46,618 nucleotides of DNA from Sphaeroforma sirkka (Eukaryota; Opisthokonta; Ichthyosporea; Ichthyophonida). The translations under genes were made by a program, and so were the position numbers. Shown piece after piece: positions 24,792 to 35,130 of the stretch. How positions within the stretch are numbered: the first letter of the stretch is position 1; each line of letters starts with the position of its first letter. The stretch covers positions 12,501 to 59,118 of the forward strand of contig LUCW03000643.1 of assembly GCA_001586965.3 (NCBI GenBank), written 5' to 3'. The notes under the pieces are model-generated. The model was not told the DNA's origin. It saw nothing but the letters and a program-made list of their open reading frames with translations, and did not search any database.

Positions 24792-25277
24792 TGTTAGAGT
24801 GCAATGTAGTAGACTTTAAATAAAGTGCAAATGGATATATTTATTTCTGACCTCACCTTTGGTTTTATACCTAAGGTGTTTATGCTAGTGTTCAGCCGCT
24901 TGGGCTGGCCAGGGTAAAAACTCATATGGTCAGTATGAGAAGCCTTATGCGGAACACTTTAACACTTCGTTGCTTTTCTATTTCAACTTCTCTGCAACTA
25001 AATCTCACGCTGATCACATAATGCCTTTCCGCATAGATTGTGACTCACATAGAACCGCAGCAATTATTAAATTGTTGCGGTTGACAGGCTTAATCCACTC
25101 TCAGGAATCGGTTGAGAAACTTAATCTGCTCTCGGAAGTTAGTTAAGTGATAACTCAACTCTTGAGAGTAATTTAAGCAACTTGATTCGCTCTCGGGAGC
25201 GAGCTAGCTCTGATGACTTCCATAAATCAAAGATGGTTTCTTGCTGTAAAATATGGCCTGAGACCTGTAGTCTCTCA
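24792..25277 (-). repeat. 3' LTR of the minus-strand Ty1/copia element
   Basis: Read on the minus strand, the LTR starts TGAGAGACTACAG directly after a purine-rich tract (TTGAGGGGGAA, about 25278-25291) that would prime plus-strand synthesis. It ends about 485 bases later near ACTCTAACA. An AATAAA-like signal lies near its end. An inverted, diverged copy is at 31717-32208. The start is well supported by the polypurine tract and the second copy; the far end is approximate. Confidence 0.75.
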
Positions 25278-26289
25278 TTCCCCCTCAATTTTACAATCAA
25301 CAAGGGCTGAAGTTTGAAGGCTGAAAATTGGAAACTGAAGACTAATGAAGGTTGAAGACTTAAGACCTGGATTGTGGAATTGTTGACTCTGTAGATGGAT
25401 TGGGCGATAAGCGTTGAACCAATGTATATTTGTCGAAGACGTTTACGAATTGGCGCTGTTGAGTATTGTCTCCTGAAAAGTATTGAAAACATTGACCTTT
25501 CTGAAGAGTAGACGATCTCCTGTACAGTGACAGGCTTCACGACTGGCGTGGATAGTCTTCTGTACGGGGACAGGCTTCACAATTTCGCAGGTAAAAATAT
25601 TCGAGATTTTCTTGAAAAATACATTTTGCTTACTGAATCGGTCTGGTCTGTGGCGTGGATGCTGGGGGAAAGCTTCCTTCTGCGTTGTGGCATATTGGTT
25701 TGACTTTGTGATGTAGCCTGAGAGGCTGAGACTCGGAGACTGTGAGGCTAAGATTTTCTCTTGGGTCATGGAATGTGCGGCTCTTATGCTGGGGTCTGGC
25801 TACTATCCTTAGTATGGTTGCTTTTAAAAAAAAGTTAAATTTTTAATTGAAATGACCAACGAAATTCGTAATTTTGTTTGTATCCTGCGAGTGAATTTCT
25901 ATACAAATTGTCACAGGTATGCAACTTTTACGATATCACGCATAAAAGTTAAAATATTATGTGTATCGATGAATACAAATTGTCTGCGGGATTTAACTTA
26001 ACTTCAGAGTATTTTATGTCAAAACACAGTCGCACAAGTAAATACTTGGGCGTCTATCGATAGGAACAATTATATGAACATATATAGTTATATATTGCGT
26101 GTACATTGTTTATAATTTCATTTTTACATATAATACAAACAGTTTGTACACACTCTTTTTACAAGGTACGATATATCTGTATATTTTACAGTCAGAGATA
26201 GAAGCACAAAGCATTTGACACCTGCTTTCCTTAAAATACTTACCTTTATTGTAAATTGAACTATGTTAATACTGGTATCCGAGTCAGTA

Positions 26290-28620
26290 TCTGTCGCGTA
26301 TGTCGGTAAACATCTCTCGGCTGAGTGGCTTCGTGAAGAAATCACTGAGTAGCTGTTCTGATGGTATGTATTATAGCTTGATGGTTTTGTTCGATGTGAG
26401 TTCCCTGATGTGATGATATCGTAGATCGACACGTTTTGTACGGCGGGATTTTGTGATACCATTTCCCATCAGTATTGCTGACTTGTTGTCCTGATTTATG
26501 GTGGTGGGTTCTACGAGCGGAATGCCGAATTCTGTGAAGCAGATTGTGCTACGTATTCTGCCTCTGCTGTAGACGTTGTTATTAGTCGTTGCAAGTTTGT
26601 TCCCCACATGAATGGTGCACCTGCTATAATGCCCGCTCGGCCGGTGGTGGGTCGAATTGTTGTGTCATCGCTAGCAAAGCTACTGTCTGCACTCAGATAG
26701 GGAATACATGGTTCTTTGTTCGTGTATTCGAGTCCGAAGTCCTGAGTACCAGCGAGATACTTCAAACAGCGCTTGGCACCGCTGAAGTGGTGGTACTGAG
26801 GTGCTATCAGATAGCGACTTAGGATCGAAACTGCAAAGCCTATATCCACTCGTGTTTGATCTACAAGGTATTGTAGCTGACCCACTAGCTTGTTGTATTG
26901 TGTGATTGTTGGGACGTCTGAGCTTGGCGCCTTTTTCAAGAGAAATACATGTTTGTCTGTTACTTCATAGTCTGATTCTAGAATTGGCACCCATGCTGAT
27001 TTACAGTCTATCAACCCCCATTCCTGCAATATTTCTCTTAGGTATTGTCGTTGATGGAGACGTACACTTCCAGGGTGTATTTCCACTTGGCACTTGAGAA
27101 ACCATAACGGTAGGCCCATATCAACAGTGTTCCATTCGCCTTTCATTGCATCTGCTAGTTTCTGTCCGTCGGTCTTACTCTGGCATGCTGTAATTTTGTC
27201 ATATACGTGTACAATAATGAAACAAGGTCCACTGTGTGTTTGTTTGATGAACAGTGCTCCATTAAATTGGGCTTGTTTATAACTGTGCTGTATAGCAAAT
27301 CGATGGATAGCTTTAAACCAGTAGTGTCCGCTAGGTGGTAGACCGTATACGCAACGGTCAACTCGACATACAACCTTTGTGTCTCCTTGCTTGTGCCTTT
27401 CGTATAGTTTTCTCTGAGACGGGTCCAATAGATGTTCGATGAGATCGTATCCTTGCGGCACTCGCATGTAGCTAGGGGTATCCAGTTCTTGAGTGAGGTA
27501 GGCCGAGGGTGTATCGTGTTGTCGAGCTAGACAAATTCTGAGTGTTTCTTTGGCTACTACTGGGGCATAGCTTTCATCGTAATCAACTCCCTGTTTTGCA
27601 TTGAATGCTGCTACGTTCAGACGTGATTTGAGTCGTGTGACTTGTCCTGATTCACCCGTTTTTGCCTTGAAGACCCATCGAGGGGGAAATAATGATTTCT
27701 CTCGCGGTTTGTTGTCAACCAGAGTGAATGCCTTGCGCTGTATCACCAAGCTCTCCATCTCCGAACGTGCTGATTCCTCCCAATCGGCTGCGTTTGGCAT
27801 CTCATATATACTTTTGTATGTTTTCGGATCCATTGCTGCAGTTGCTGAATTGTCAGTGTGCGTATTGCTAGGAGTTCGTCTCTTACGGCGGCTATCGTGA
27901 TACCAGTCGACATTATTATCATCTATCGCGAGGTCCCGCAGTTCCCGAGTGACTTGGCGACCTTCTGCCGTTCTTCTAGCTATGGTTGCTTCGAGACCAT
28001 GTTGTGTTTTGGTAGTCGCTGCAGAAGCCACCGACTCGACGGTATGTACTTCGCTCTCAGCAGGTTGTTGTGTTGACGATGAAGCTATCTATAGTTGTTC
28101 TGGGTCGCCTGACTTGTGCGTCACAATTGGCTGGGCTTGTTGGCTAAGCATATCTTTCGTTGTCGATGTTGTCCTTGCGTCTGTTTGGAAATCGTCATTC
28201 TCGATTTGGAGGAATGTACTACTGTTTGTAGTGTCAGGTGGTGCGATAGCGGTTGTACATTTGTTGTCTTCCCAGACAAAGAATTCATCTTCGAATATAT
28301 AGTCATCTCGGCTTTGTATTATACGCTTGGTCAGTGGTGAGTATATACGATACGAGTCCGGTGTTGTATCCAAGGGTTACGCAAGAAGAATGCCATCCAG
28401 TGCTTTGTCGTCGAGTTTGCCGTCTGAATCACGGTTCTTGTATGCGATGCGACACCCGAATGTTCTGAACATATCTATCGGACATGCGTATCCTGTAAAC
28501 TTCTCGTATGGGGATGAGCTCTTCTCGTTGGTGGGTATAGCATTGTATATGTTGGTGGTTTGAATCAGTGATTCAGCCCACATAGTAGTCGGTAGACGTG
28601 CATTTTCAATTATGCAAGCA
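26290..28620 (-). pseudogene. copia pol remnant: integrase tail, reverse transcriptase, RNase H
   Basis: The integrase tail (28620 to about 28090) shows LPTTMWAESL, FRTFGCRIAYK and KLDDKALDGILLA, then DSYRIYSPLTKRIIQSRD. Stops at about 28375 and 28089 interrupt this same frame. The reverse transcriptase follows (28031-26511) with WEESARSEMESL, PPRWVFKAK, YDESYAPVV, the first-aspartate region QHDTPSAYLTQELD and YMRVPQGY. The catalytic YVDD box reads VYDK, so the second metal-binding aspartate is lost. RNase H begins with STAEAEYVAQSA, then shifts frame near 26520 and continues as NQDNKSAIL, RTKRVDLRYHHIRE and LLSDFFTKPLSREMF across another stop (26371). Order and motifs are diagnostic of copia. 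Confidence 0.87.
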
Positions 28621-29111
28621 TTCTAGGGACCAGTGTACCATGGAGTACCATGGAGTCTGTCTTTACACTAACTCAACTATCAGAGATATGCAGCCTGAAA
28701 AACACGCTTGCACTGGTTACCATGTCACATTTCACTGGAGAGGTTTCTGTCTGTATAGGTGTCGGATTGTTATCAGCATCTGGGACGGACGTAACGATAT
28801 CTGTGACAGGGCGGTGACAGGGCGAATTAAACTATGGAAGTTAGACTTTGTAACAATCTATTCTTTGAAAGACACATTTCGAAAATGTTCTATATTCATT
28901 CGATGCGCCACTGGAACCCCATACATACCGGCAAAACTAGACGAGGTCATTAAGAGGAAAACTTCCCTCTCCTTTTCAAATTGTTTGATAATTTGATGTA
29001 AAGAAGCTCCCTTTTGATGTTCTCCTGAGTCAATCGCTTGTTCCCATTGCGCCATCAGTTTTGCTATACACGTAGTAATGCGACTTACATTTCCCCAGTA
29101 AACAGATTTTT
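28621..29111. other. Spacer between copia and MULE remnants
   Basis: No known element was recognised. A minus-strand open frame (28858-29055) starts with a charged, possibly helical segment, but I cannot tie it to a family or to the MULE exons. A short direct repeat TACCATGGAGTACCATGGAG lies near 28637. Confidence 0.4.
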
Positions 29112-29450
29112 GTTAACTTATAAGAAAATCCAATTCCTTCTCTTATCAGCATCGATTCAATATTTTAAAGAAAATGAATATACATACGTGGCAGATGACG
29201 TTGATGAAAGTGGCGCATCAGTCGTTGGCATCTCCCGTAGGGGCGAATCCTTAACGGTGTCACTGTTTTGAGTTTTTTCGTTAAGTTACGATCGTTAACA
29301 AAGAATCTCAATTCCTTCCCTTAATAGCATCAATTCAATATTTTTAGGAAACCGAATAGCCATACGGGACAGATGACGTTGATGAAGGTGGCGCATCAGT
29401 CGTTGGCAAACCCCGTAGGGGCGAATTTTTAACGGTGTCTTTGTTTTGGT
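29112..29450. repeat. 182-bp offset tandem duplication of the transposase tail
   Basis: Copy 1 (29112 to about 29272) and copy 2 (29294-29450) share GTTAAC, CAATTCCTTC, CAGATGACGTTGATGAA, GGCGCATCAGTCGTTGGCA and CCCGTAGGGGCGAAT. Copy 2 overlaps the last coding exon of the MULE transposase. Copy 1, downstream of its stop, still encodes a similar peptide (DTVK-SPLR-PTTDAP-SSTSS). Confidence 0.85.
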
Positions 29451-30470
29451 CCGCTGAGTGCGTCTTCGTTGGCGTTTGTTTTTGTCTGTGCGTTTGAGCA
29501 GGTGATTGACGACGCCTGAAAATCAGTTACACGATATATCACAAGCAACAAACTCAACATTGTAATCACTGATAATGTTCCTTACCTTGAACTTTCGTGA
29601 TCATCTATTAGCTTTCGTATACTTCGAAGGTTCTTTAGTTGAAACGAGTTGTCGCTGTAAGAGAGTAAAAGAAAATTTAAGCAAGAAAGTCACAAATGAT
29701 TACACAAAAGAGACTTGCCATGGAGACTGACGAGTACGCGCTGAATCAAATAAATTAATAAACCACATACTCGCCATCGCAGGTGTTGATGTTATGGCCA
29801 GCTTCTCCACACTTCGAGCACGTTATAGTCTTCTTAAGTACATGATTCCTGATAAAATCATTGTGGAAAAGGTGTGTATAGTCTTCTTAAGTACATGATC
29901 CCTAATGCAATCAAAATGGAAAAGGTGTTTTAAATCTTGGTCTCTGAAAGAGCTTTGTTTTCTTAATTAACACGCAACAAAAATTACTTACTTACGAGAT
30001 GACTTTTCGTACCGTTTCTTCGGGCGACCCGCTGGTCTCGTAGTAGGACAGGGAAGCAACGAATGCTGTTCCATATTTTCAAAGTCAAGGGACATCGATT
30101 GTCCCGTGAAAATGGTTTGCACGATGTAAGTTTCCACCCAAAACAATCGCGAATACCAACATATGTTGTACAGGTTATAATCACTCGCGATATTATTCAC
30201 GTTAGATACTTTAGCAATGTGCACTAAGCACTTCGCAGCATGCCCGCAAGGGATACCTTCAGACATATGCAAATTGCAGCTCTCACAATCTGTATTTCCC
30301 CGAGAGCGTACCAGCTTGACTGAGCAGGTCTGAACTGTTGAACTGTGCGATTTGAAGTTTACCTGGCAATCGAACCAATCTCCGTTTACAGCATTGCTCA
30401 CGATAGTTACGGTACATGGTTTCAACTTATTGGGGTGGGCTATAGTCTTTTCTAATACCCAGGGTGTAAC
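29344..30470 (-). CDS. MULE (Mutator-like) transposase, C-terminal exons only
   Basis: MULE transposases are DDE enzymes that cut and paste Mutator-type DNA transposons. Four minus-strand exons keep frame: 30470-29992, 29848-29771, 29654-29586 and 29515-29344, all GT-AG. The first has VTPWVLEK, then a SWIM zinc finger (CESC ... IPCGH), an aromatic YNLYNICWYS segment and a RPAGRPKKR linker. The second is a CCHC knuckle (CSKCGEAGHNINTC). The last two are Ser/Thr/Pro-rich and basic. SWIM, then GRPKK, then CCHC is the standard MULE C-terminus. The DDE catalytic domain would lie above 30476 but is not recognisable there, so the element is probably truncated. Duplications at 29825-29929 and 29112-29450 have hit this end. 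Confidence 0.72.
29825..29929. repeat. 53-bp tandem duplication at a MULE splice acceptor
   Basis: Two adjacent units begin ATAGTCTTCTTAAGTACATGAT and end near GGAAAAGGTG. The first includes the 5' end of the CCHC exon and its acceptor on the minus strand; the second lies in the intron and has lost the clean acceptor (TAATGCAATC instead of the TGATAAAATC context). Confidence 0.8.
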
Positions 30471-30906
30471 CTGGAGATATTAAATTCGAAAAAAGCGTTT
30501 ATATACGTGCATATATGTAAAAACGGATTTGTCGATCAATCATGGTTAATTTGATATCAGTATTGCATACCTACGTCTAGTCTACTGGAAACCTTTATTC
30601 CTGAGCAGTTGGTTCCTGGGGGTTGTACAATCGCTTGGATTGTATTATGTCACCGCTCAAAGGATATTAACATACAGCCTTGGTTCTTGTGTACAAGCTC
30701 TCAGCAGTATAATGGTGCGCAGAAAGAATTTAGTATGAATGTAATTGTTTGTCGTTGAAGATTCTTCAGAGACTGGTTTTGAAATATCAAATTCACTATT
30801 AAACACGCGGCCATGTATAATACCGAACTGGTGTTGAACCCTTGTAGTATGAAAAGGTTCCGAACTGGTGTCGGACCCTGGTGTCATCAAAAAAAATTAC
30901 AGCACT

Positions 30907-31063
30907 GGAAAGTCACTAAATGTACATATAAAGTCTTTATATGTACTTTCAATTTTTCCTTAAAATAAATTTGAGAAAAGAATTGAAACTTGCATTTAGA
31001 TAATTTGATTGGGTAATTAGAAAACGTACCCGTAAATCTGTATGTACATTTAGTGAATTTCCC
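30907..31063. repeat. Short inverted repeat, possible MITE-like or hairpin
   Basis: A 21-bp arm (30907-30927, GGAAAGTCACTAAATGTACAT) is matched in reverse complement, with one mismatch, at about 31042-31062. A second near-perfect palindrome (TGTACATATAAAG / TCTTTATATGTAC) starts inside the left arm. No transposase or clear target duplication was seen, so a fossil miniature transposon is only one reading. Confidence 0.6.
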
Positions 31064-31229
31064 ATGTAGGCCATGTACATTTTTAAAGTATTTCGCCTAA
31101 GTTTATTTGTGTTCATTTCGGTTGTGATTTTTTTTGGCTCCTGTTGCAAATATTTTGCAACACGTTTCTTTTTTCGGATATTCGTCACCAGTCTTCGTAG
31201 CTTCAGCAGCTAGCAAATTTACGACAGCG

Positions 31230-32208
31230 ACCAAGCGACAACTAATACGACACTACTATGCCACAAAGCAGAAGGGAGCTGTCCCCCAGCATCCACGCAC
31301 AGTCGACACTCGACACTCGACACCACTTCTGAAATCTAATTGTTTTCTCAAGAAAATCTCATGAGTAAATTTACCTGCGACATTGTGATGCCTATCCCCG
31401 TACAGAAGATTATCCACGCTCTGTCGTGAAGCCTGCACTGTACAGGAGATCGTCTAATCTTCAGAAAATTAAACGTTTTAGTCTGTTTCATCGAGACAAC
31501 AGTCCCAACGAGTCATCGTTTTCATCAATTTTCATCGAGTCTATACTCAACAGCTCCAATTCGTAAACGTTTTCGACAAATATTCACCTGTTTGTTCAAC
31601 GTTTTCGCCCAACCCATCCACAGAAGTGCCAGAGTCAACAATTTCACAATATAGGTCTTCAGCCTTCAGCCTTCAGCCTTTAGCCTTCAGCCCTTGATTG
31701 CAAAATTGAGGGGGAATGAGAGACTACAGCAGTAGACGCATTTCTATATACGTTAATAACGTTTTGCGTCGTCAGCCCGAGAGTAATTTGGGACTTGTTC
31801 TCAAATTAATATAAGTATAGGTGGGTCAGTCCGAGAGAACGTAAGAGTAATTTGGGACTTGCTCTCAAATTAATATAAGTACAGGTGGGTCAGCCCGAGA
31901 GAACGTAAGAGTAATTTGAGACTTCTTCTCAGATTATTCTATATATAGGATACGGGCCACCGGCTAGCCGAGAGCCGAGGTCCGAGACTGAGTGTAGTAA
32001 CAGAGAATACTAGAAAATATATCCGAGTGCTAAAGTGTTCTGCATAAGGTTTCTCATACTGATCATATGAGTTTTTACCCTGGCCAACCCAAGTGGTTGA
32101 ACACTAGTACAAACACCATCAGTATATAACTGAGGGTGAGATCATAAATAAGTTCATTCGAATGCAGTATACTTTAGATACACTAGCACTTTGCTATTAG
32201 TCCGCCAC
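31230..32208 (+). mobile_element. Ty1/copia 3' end (untranslated region plus LTR), inverted copy
   Basis: This is the reverse-complement counterpart of 24792-25790. About 31230-31703 matches the 3' untranslated part of the minus-strand copia element (shared CAGAAGGAGCTGTCCCCCAG-like, TTTTCTCAAGAAAATCTC, CTGTACAGGAGATCGTCTA, CAACAGC-CCAATTCGTAAACG). A polypurine tract (TTGAGGGGGAA) follows, then an LTR from 31717 to about 32208. No pol sequence precedes it, so only the 3' end is present. Many substitutions separate the two copies. Confidence 0.8.
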
Positions 32209-32420
32209 ACCGCACGCTAACAAATAGAACATGGATATGATATAAGTAATTTGCTGCATTATACACTATGGGAAGACAACACGAGCACGTGAATGAAGAA
32301 GGGCTTACAATAGCTTAATAATAATATAGGTGCAACAGGAATATAACAGAAATAGAAACAACCAAACACACGACGCTACACGTTGCTAAACGCGAGCGAT
32401 GGTGGTGAGTGGCAAGTATA

Positions 32421-32735
32421 TCTAAATGCTTAGAGTACAGGCGCGCACCCTGTTGACTCTAAATCAGTGGCGAGCAACCCTGAGGACACGGCGAATTGAA
32501 CTTTGCGTAGGCCCTTTGAAGTCGGCGAGCAACTGCAGCCTCACTAGCGTGTTGCATGGCACCCAGTCGACAGAATAGACCGTATGGTAATTTAGATGCT
32601 GAGAGTACAGGCGAGCACCCTGTTGACTTTTACTCAGAGGTGAGCAACCCTGAGGACACGCCGCATTGAAATTTGCGCGAACACTTGAGAGTTGGTAGGA
32701 ATCCGCAGCCTCAAGCGTGTTGCATAGTCGCCCAG
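32421..32735. repeat. 170-bp tandem duplication
   Basis: The units begin at 32421 and 32591 and share GAGAGTACAGGCG-GCACCCTGTTGACT, GCGAGCAACCCTGAGGACACG, GAATTGAA-TTTGCG and GCAGCCTCA..GCGTGTTGCAT. They are diverged by scattered changes and show no reading frame. Confidence 0.85.
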
Positions 32736-32756
32736 AGTGGTGTTGATCTGGATAGC

Positions 32757-32910
32757 ATTATTACGTAGAGGGCGGAACGTGTACAACATTATTACGCAGC
32801 AGGCGAAACATGTGCAACGTGTTACGCAGGAGGCGGTGCAGTTGAGACACTATTACGTAGACGACGGAACATGCGTAACCCTATTGGTGTGACAGGCGAA
32901 ACATGTAAGG
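32757..32910. repeat. Minisatellite, about 33-40 bp unit
   Basis: Four or five imperfect units each contain a variant of ATTACGTAGAGGGCGGAACGT followed by GCAAC or similar. The array directly follows the 170-bp duplication. Confidence 0.75.
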
Positions 32911-34297
32911 TGCTGTGACGGAGTCACGAAAAGCGAGCCCATCTCAAGTATGCTCATGAGAACATCACACCACGCGCATCTCACACATACCACTTCAAGT
33001 CATTAAGAACAAGAGCAGACCAGAGTAAATAGGTTTAATGGTATACTACGATATGGTCAGGAACAACAAGGAGTCGTCACTGATACCCATTATTGGTGGG
33101 CGTCACAAACAGGGGTGTCACACGCGGTCAACCCTGTGATGATAGAAGAAAGAGGACAATACATTGTTATTAGAGTCATTATGTAGCACAACGGTAACCG
33201 CCCGCAATATAGACGGACGAGAAGCGAACAATCTTTGTTGACAGTTTTAACGCTTTTAGTCATATGCGTTTACGTATATATTCACAGAAAAACGGGGCTT
33301 AGAAATGAGTCTAATTTTTCATTTATAAAAAAACAAACTACCGTTTTCACAACACGTTTACGTTGTAATATACACCAAACGTTTTTAAATAAACGTTAAA
33401 AATCGTAAACATACAATAAACAACACATAACACGCAGATAAACACTCATATCTCGCGAAATATACATGCTATAGCATACATAATTAAACACATAGTAGAC
33501 AACTTACAGATACACACACTGACAGAGCTTCAGTTAATATACGATACTATAAGCTGGTGAAAGAAAAACAAACGAGATTCTCGAAATCGAAATCGAATTC
33601 GAATGTAATTACTAGATTTAATTAAGATTTAACAACGTCGAGTCGAAACTCATACATAGTCGCATACACACGATATTCGGAGATACAATAGAATAAAATA
33701 AACATGATTATTTGAGTATTACTTACAAAATAAATGCATGAAGACCTTTTAAAATACAATAAAACAAACTGCATAGGCACAATGTCCTAAGTATACTTAC
33801 GATATACTTGGGACGAGCTAGTTAAATGTCATACAATATAGACATATATACAAGAGAATAGGCTCAATTATAAAAATATGTTGTACATATATTCAGCCAT
33901 AATGACACTTAAGAACATATAACTAATAGTGGAATAAGCACATACCATTAGTTAGGCAATTCACTAACGATATTAATATCTTGTAGCCATAAATCACAAA
34001 GTTCACATATATAAAGCACTAATACATATATACAATATCTTAAGCTTCATATAAATTCAATAGCTTACGAACGGATATCAAAATACACGTTTTATAGATG
34101 AGAGTTCAATAGCATTCATATTATTCGACTAGAGCTAGTCAGACTATACATCATACAACATTTCGGGAAGGCATTTACGCGTGAATCAATGAAAATACAT
34201 CACAATAAAAACGTATTTAATTATGATACAATTGCACATCTACAAAGCATAGACCTAGAGTTGTCTTAGCATTAAAGTCGCTTCTATAGACAAGATC
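32911..34297. other. Non-coding AT-rich stretch before the LINE
   Basis: No gene was found. The part from about 33240 to 34250 is strongly AT-rich with many TATA/ATACA runs. The end of this stretch may hold the LINE 5' untranslated region, but I could not place the element's 5' boundary. Confidence 0.5.
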
Positions 34298-35130
34298 GTG
34301 TATAACAATGGACTCAAAGGCACTATGGTCCAGCCGCCAGTACCCGAACACCTTTTGACGAAAGTGGTGGGCCGCCCGATGCCGGACAAAACTCTTCATG
34401 AAATGGATGACATAACTCCGGTATGGCTCTTCTTCCGAGCAATTTTCCCTAACGGCAAGCCCCCATCCCAATCAGTATTTGAAAAATACTGGCATGCCCA
34501 ACCAGTCCTCAATCGACTCCACTTTCTCTGGTATCTTCCATCTAAATCGGTATCTCAGCCAAATCGCCGCGGAAGCTCCACCAGTTTCATCCGCCTCTGT
34601 GTTCCTAGCGACGCTGTCGCCCAGGTGAAACGACATGCAGCACTTACGTGGAAATGGCAACTTGATGAAAACATCGACCCCCGCTCCCAACAACATCCTG
34701 ACGCTACGAAAGCAGCTTTAATCCACTATCTCCGCACCAGGCGGGTGGCCCGCTGCACACATGAACGAGCGCCAAAAATTCTTGCCCGCAGCATGGATGC
34801 ACTAGTGAGCCCACTTGTCAACTCCACTAGCGCAGACATCCTCAATCTACCGTGGATCGTCTCCAGAAGGCTTACCAAGCAAAGCATGATGCAAACCTCT
34901 TTTCACCCAACCCGCGAATCCTGGCAAACGCTAAAGAATCAGTGCGTGCGAAACCCGGACGACTTCATATACCAACGGTCTCCCCGACACAATCGTCCGA
35001 CACGATGGATAGCAATACGCAGCCTCAGCTTTCCACGACAGACTCTTCGACGACAGGCAATGATATAGAAATGGCTGACATCGTTAAAGAAGAGAGCCCA
35101 GTAGTATTGACCGATGATGAACAATGTTAG
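34298..35130 (+). pseudogene. LINE ORF1, one frameshift
   Basis: ORF1 proteins bind the element's RNA. The first frame runs 34298 to about 34850 (LLTKVVGRPMPDKTLHEMDD, TPVWLFFRAIFP). The natural C-terminus continues in another frame, as DRLQKAYQAKHDANLF, then Ser/Thr-rich sequence ending in acidic TDDEQC with TAG at 35128. The frame change is near 34850. No zinc knuckle was seen. The assignment rests on position before ORF2 and the linked stop/start, not on a known ORF1 domain. Confidence 0.6.

Larger units (their letters stand above)
24792..28620 (-). mobile_element. Decayed, 5'-truncated Ty1/copia retrotransposon
   Basis: In minus-strand order the element has an integrase C-terminal piece, reverse transcriptase, RNase H, a 3' untranslated stretch (about 26290-25292), a polypurine tract and the 3' LTR. 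Gag, protease and the integrase core are absent, and copia similarity stops near 28620. No 5' LTR on the same strand is visible. Stops, a frameshift and an altered active site show that it cannot move itself. Confidence 0.85.

Noticed and set aside
28858..29055. Minus open frame resembling a helix-turn-helix start
   Set aside because: Similarity is too vague and there is no link to the MULE exons.
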